Source: an uncultured Clostridium sp.
Lineage (GTDB): Bacteria > Bacillota > Clostridia > Peptostreptococcales > Peptostreptococcaceae
Direction of reading: 5' to 3'
NCBI GenBank assembly: GCA_900539645.1
Contig: UQCY01000084.1
Span: forward strand, 1 to 8,100
DNA length: 8,100 nt
Shown: positions 5,147 to 8,100 of the stretch, one piece after another
Position numbering within the stretch: the first letter of the stretch is position 1
How the letters are laid out: each line of letters starts with the position of its first letter
Program-made: the position numbers and the translations under genes
The notes under the pieces: model-generated
Databases searched by the model: none
What the model saw: the letters and a program-made list of their open reading frames with translations, nothing else
What the model was told of the DNA's origin: nothing

Positions 5147-7403
5147 TTCCTAGCTCCTCCTTTGAAAGTTGTGATAGAGCTATCTGTTTATATACTTCAC
5201 AAGTTTTTAGAAGCTCTTCGTGTGTTCCTTTTCCTATTACTTTTCCTTCATCTAAAACAATAATCTGTTCTGCATGTAGGATTGTACTTATTCTCTGTGC
5301 AACTATTAAAACTGTACTGTTTCCAGTTTTCTTTTTAAGAGCTTTTCTTAAAGCTGCATCAGTTTTTAAATCTAGCGCTGAGAAACTATCATCAAATATA
5401 TAAATTTCAGGATCCTTAGCTATTGCTCTAGCTATAGATAATCTCTGTTTCTGCCCACCAGATACGTTTGTACCACCCTGAGCAATCTTAGTATCAAATC
5501 CTTCTGGTTTTGAATCTATAAATTCTGTAGCCTGTGCTATTTCAGCAGCTTCTCTTATCTGCTCATCTGTAGCATCAGGATTTCCGTATCTCAAGTTAGA
5601 TGCTATTGTTCCTGTAAATAATATTCCTTTCTGAGGAACATAACCAATCTTATCTCTTAAATCCTTCTGAGTTACTTCTCTTATATCTACACCATCTACT
5701 AAAATCTGTCCTTCTGTTACATCAAAGAATCTAGGTATTAAGTTTATTAATGTAGACTTACCACTACCTGTACTTCCTATAAATGCTGTAGTTTCTCCAG
5801 GTTTAGCAGTAAATGATATATCTGATAATATTTCTTCTTCTGCATCTGGATATTTGAATGAAACATTTTTAAATTCAACAACACCCTTTTTATTTCCAGA
5901 GAATTCTTTTGCACTCTTAGGATCTTCTATTGTAGGTTCTGTTTCTATTACTTCACATATACGTCCTGCAGAAACTGAAGCTCTAGGAATCATAACAGAC
6001 ATCATAGCTATTACAAGGAATGACATTATTATCTGCATTGTATACTGAATAAACGCCATCATATCCCCAACCTGCATAGTACCTGCATCTATACTATAAG
6101 TACCTTTGTAAACTATAAGAACTGCTATTAAGTTCATTACAAGCATCATAGCTGGCATCATACAAGACATTATTCTATTTACAAATATATTTACCTTAGT
6201 AAGGTCACCATTTGCCTTGTCAAATCTTTCTTCTTCGTGTTTCTGATTACTAAATGCTCTTATCGGCATTATACCTGTTATTATTTCTCTAGAAACTAAG
6301 TTTAATCTATCCACAAGATCCTGAACTAGTTTGAACTTAGGCATTACAAATGTAAATAATATTCCAAGTAAGAATACTATACAAAGTACTGCTACACCTA
6401 TTATCCAGCTCATAGATACGTTTGTATTTATAACTTTAAATACACCCATCATAGCCATCATTGGAGCGTAGAATATAAATCTAAGTATCATGACCATCAT
6501 CATCTGAATCTGCTGTATATCGTTTGTACTTCTAGTTATTAAAGAAGCTGTAGAGAATTTTTTCATCTCTTCATTTGAGAACGACATAACTTTTTCATAT
6601 ACATTATTTCTAAGTGTTTTACCAAGTGTAGCTGCTACCTTAGCTGCTAAATAAGTAACTATTATTGTTACAAACATACTTAAAATAGCTATTCCTAGCA
6701 TCTGTCCACCAGATTTTAGGATATATTTATTTTGTAGGTTATCTAAATCAATTCCTATGCTTTTGTACTCGTTATTTACATATGCAATGGCACTCTGAGT
6801 TATTATACTATCCGGCATAGAGTCAAATTTTTTAAACATCTCTTTTCTCATAGAATCCAACTGCTCTTCAGGCATAGTTCCCATTATCTCTATAAGAGAT
6901 TTATCCTTCATAACCATTGCTGCCTGTGGAGGCATCATTTTTAAAATATTTTCTTTTATTTTTTTACTTTCTTCTCCATCTTTTTCGATAGCAAGAAGTG
7001 CCATTTCTGGCTTACCAAGGATTTCGTTTAATTTTTCATTTTTTTCCTTGTCTATTTCTTTTAATACATATACATTTTCTGTTTCTAGTTTTGGATATTT
7101 TTCAACGTATTCGTCATAATTTTCATCGCTAGTATCTCCAGATTTTACTAATGTATATGCGTCTTCAACAGTATTTTGTTCATCATCGTCGACAAACATA
7201 AACAGTCTTTTTAATTCACTTTCTTTTATAACTTCTGGTACCGCATTTTCTATACCACCCTGTTGTATTCCGACATTAACTATCTTTGATGTATAGTCCG
7301 GTAGTGATATATCACATAACGCCTGAATTAAAAGTAAAATTATTATAGCTACTACTGATACTGCTGATTTTTTTAAGTATTTCATTATTTTCAGCATAAT
7401 CAT
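5139..7403 (-). CDS. ABC exporter half-transporter, degenerate-site subunit with large extracytoplasmic loop
   Basis: This 754-residue subunit has a first membrane helix near 13-33. A hydrophilic, acidic/Lys- and Met-rich stretch of nearly 200 residues (about 34-232) follows, then the remaining five helices (about 233-475) and an ATP-binding domain (about 508-745). The motifs are Walker A GSTGSGKST (543-551), Q-loop Q591, signature VSGGQ (647-651) and Walker B IYIFDD (667-672), with D672 in place of the catalytic Glu. Q703 (AQRIST) replaces the switch His. Both changes mark the non-hydrolysing partner of a heterodimeric exporter, like LmrC, BmrC or TM287. The usual length is about 580-600 residues, and the excess is the loop after helix 1, which should face outside. 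The annotated ATG has SD AAAGG only a few bases away; the ATG two codons on (7395-7397) has better spacing and may be the true start. The gene is second in the operon after marR. Confidence 0.92.
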   Translation of the reverse strand: MIMLKIMKYLKKSAVSVVAIIILLLIQALCDISLPDYTSKIVNVGIQQGGIENAVPEVIKESELKRLFMFVDDDEQNTVEDAYTLVKSGDTSDENYDEYVEKYPKLETENVYVLKEIDKEKNEKLNEILGKPEMALLAIEKDGEESKKIKENILKMMPPQAAMVMKDKSLIEIMGTMPEEQLDSMRKEMFKKFDSMPDSIITQSAIAYVNNEYKSIGIDLDNLQNKYILKSGGQMLGIAILSMFVTIIVTYLAAKVAATLGKTLRNNVYEKVMSFSNEEMKKFSTASLITRSTNDIQQIQMMMVMILRFIFYAPMMAMMGVFKVINTNVSMSWIIGVAVLCIVFLLGILFTFVMPKFKLVQDLVDRLNLVSREIITGIMPIRAFSNQKHEEERFDKANGDLTKVNIFVNRIMSCMMPAMMLVMNLIAVLIVYKGTYSIDAGTMQVGDMMAFIQYTMQIIMSFLVIAMMSVMIPRASVSAGRICEVIETEPTIEDPKSAKEFSGNKKGVVEFKNVSFKYPDAEEEILSDISFTAKPGETTAFIGSTGSGKSTLINLIPRFFDVTEGQILVDGVDIREVTQKDLRDKIGYVPQKGILFTGTIASNLRYGNPDATDEQIREAAEIAQATEFIDSKPEGFDTKIAQGGTNVSGGQKQRLSIARAIAKDPEIYIFDDSFSALDLKTDAALRKALKKKTGNSTVLIVAQRISTILHAEQIIVLDEGKVIGKGTHEELLKTCEVYKQIALSQLSKEELGNE

Positions 7404-7443
7404 TTTCCTTTCGATTTTCTTTATTTTAGAGTTGTTATATTTT

Positions 7444-7490
7444 TTAGTTTAGTATATTTAAATATTTTAGTTTATTATTAGTTTAGTTTT
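7444..7490. promoter_or_regulatory. TTAGTTTA repeat cluster with AT palindrome, between marR and ABC genes
   Basis: Three direct copies of TTAGTTTA occur at 7444-7451, 7467-7474 and 7478-7485. Start-to-start distances are 23 and 11 bases, about two helical turns and one. A perfect 12-base palindrome, ATATTTAAATAT (7454-7465), lies between the first two. TTAGTT is also the half-site of the palindrome at the marR promoter, so MarR or another protein may bind here. The region is extremely AT-rich, so chance repetition is possible. No convincing promoter was found in this 96-base gap. Confidence 0.35.
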
Positions 7491-7499
7491 CGTATTTAT

Positions 7500-7955
7500 T
7501 TAGCTATGTTTGTTTATGTTTTCAATTATCTTTTTCAAAAGCATTTTTGTTAATAACTTTTGCTCATCAGAAAATCCTTCAAAACATATTTCATCTAATT
7601 CGTTATTTACCTTTATTATAGAATTGTACTTTTCTCTTCCTTTTTCCGTTAAAAAAACTCTTGTCTTTCTCCGGTCTTTTTCATCTGCAACTTTTTTTAC
7701 TAATCCTAGTTTTTCCATCCTAGATACCATAGTCGTTGTTGTAGATGCCTTTACATTTCTACAAGCTGTAAGCTCTTTCAAGCTCTGCCCATCATTGTGG
7801 TATAAAGAAATTATTATATATGGTTGTCCATGATGAAGTCCTTCTCTCTTTAAATGCTCATCAGTAAGATTAAAGTGAGCCCTAAAAAGTCTCATCAATG
7901 TCGTCGTAAGCTTATCCTCAAAATCTCCAGAATTAATCTGACATTCATCTTTCAT
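7500..7955 (-). CDS. MarR family transcriptional regulator
   Basis: This 151-residue cytosolic DNA-binding protein is of normal MarR length. N-terminal dimerisation helices (about 11-38) lead into a winged helix domain. QSLKELTACRNVKASTTTTMVSRMEKLGLV (first part from 57, recognition helix about 69-81) is the helix-turn-helix, and DEKDRRKTRVFLT (91-103) is the wing with the family DxRxxR-like basic tip. C-terminal helices (about 106-149) complete the dimer interface. Cysteines C5, C65 and C124 are present, but no known redox-sensing arrangement is evident. The start is supported by AAGGAGG at 7963-7969. It is first in the operon ahead of the two ABC exporter genes, with 96 bases between. The usual logic is repression of its own promoter, released by a small-molecule ligand, so it probably controls exporter expression. 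The ligand is unknown. Confidence 0.92.
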   Translation of the reverse strand: MKDECQINSGDFEDKLTTTLMRLFRAHFNLTDEHLKREGLHHGQPYIIISLYHNDGQSLKELTACRNVKASTTTTMVSRMEKLGLVKKVADEKDRRKTRVFLTEKGREKYNSIIKVNNELDEICFEGFSDEQKLLTKMLLKKIIENINKHS

Positions 7956-7982
7956 AACTACACCTCCTTAAAATAATTTAAT

Positions 7983-8001
7983 TAGTTGGCTAACTATTAT
8001 A
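7983..8001 (-). promoter_or_regulatory. marR promoter -10 with overlapping inverted-repeat operator
   Basis: On the minus strand a perfect TATAAT (7996-8001) is followed at once by TAGTTAGCCAACTA (7983-7996). The latter has perfect five-base arms TAGTT/AACTA and a near-symmetric centre. It covers the expected transcription start, the classic position for a MarR autorepressor site. The -35 is weak: TATATT-like at 17 bases, or TTGTAT at about 20 bases. The leader to the RBS is short. Confidence 0.6.
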
Positions 8002-8100
8002 GTATATCAATTCATTTTAATATACAATAATTTTTTATAACTTTTCATATTAATTTCACCTTTTTTATTATGTTTTATTTATGAAAACCTTTCTTTATAA

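Noticed and set aside
5063..5403. Two plus-strand open frames opposite the ABC junction
   Set aside because: They are antisense to two clear ABC genes, have no ribosome binding sites, and encode biased shadow-like composition.
7510..7833. 107-codon plus-strand open frame
   Set aside because: It is antisense to the MarR gene, Phe/Ser-rich as expected from reversed Lys/Glu codons, with no supporting signals.

Overview
The window is AT-rich (roughly 30% G+C by eye). It has strong AGGAGG-type ribosome binding sites, heavy use of ATA and AGA codons, and gene families typical of anaerobic Clostridia. A Peptostreptococcaceae-like or related clostridial host is my best guess from style and gene content, but no marker gene fixes the taxon.

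Region 1 (1-1872) is a plus-strand three-gene operon. A YeeE/YedE-type membrane transporter with an internal repeat (166-1257) is followed by a 68-residue TusA-like carrier with the CPxP motif (1338-1544), then a 78-residue DUF3343 protein (1546-1782). DUF3343 is a putative Se/S carrier family. The operon ends at a clear hairpin terminator. The set looks like a small import-and-hand-over module for a selenium or reduced-sulfur species: the transporter brings it in and the two cysteine proteins carry it in the cytosol. Selenium is favoured by family naming; thiosulfate, as in YeeE-YeeD, is the main alternative.

Region 2 (1841-3140) is a single minus-strand gene converging on the first operon. 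It encodes an AI-2E family (PF01594) membrane protein and has its own terminator, RBS and a weak candidate promoter. No functional link to its neighbours is visible.

Region 3 (3141-8040) is a minus-strand operon read right to left: a MarR-type repressor (7500-7955), then two ABC exporter half-transporters whose genes overlap by 8 bp (5139-7403 and 3263-5146), then a hairpin terminator. The two ATP-binding domains are asymmetric in the manner of heterodimeric multidrug exporters (LmrCD, BmrCD, TM287/288). One partner lacks the catalytic Glu and the switch His, and the other has a changed signature motif, so both defects fall in the same composite ATP site. The MarR promoter has an inverted repeat at the transcription start. 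TTAGTTTA repeats, sharing its TTAGTT half-site, lie between marR and the ABC genes, which suggests autoregulation plus local control of the exporter.

The rest is short intergenic DNA. No tRNA, rRNA, CRISPR, transposon or known riboswitch was recognised. I saw no system that is clearly undescribed. The most notable points are the split Se/S carrier arrangement, the roughly 200-residue extracytoplasmic insertion in one ABC subunit, and the repeat cluster before the ABC genes.
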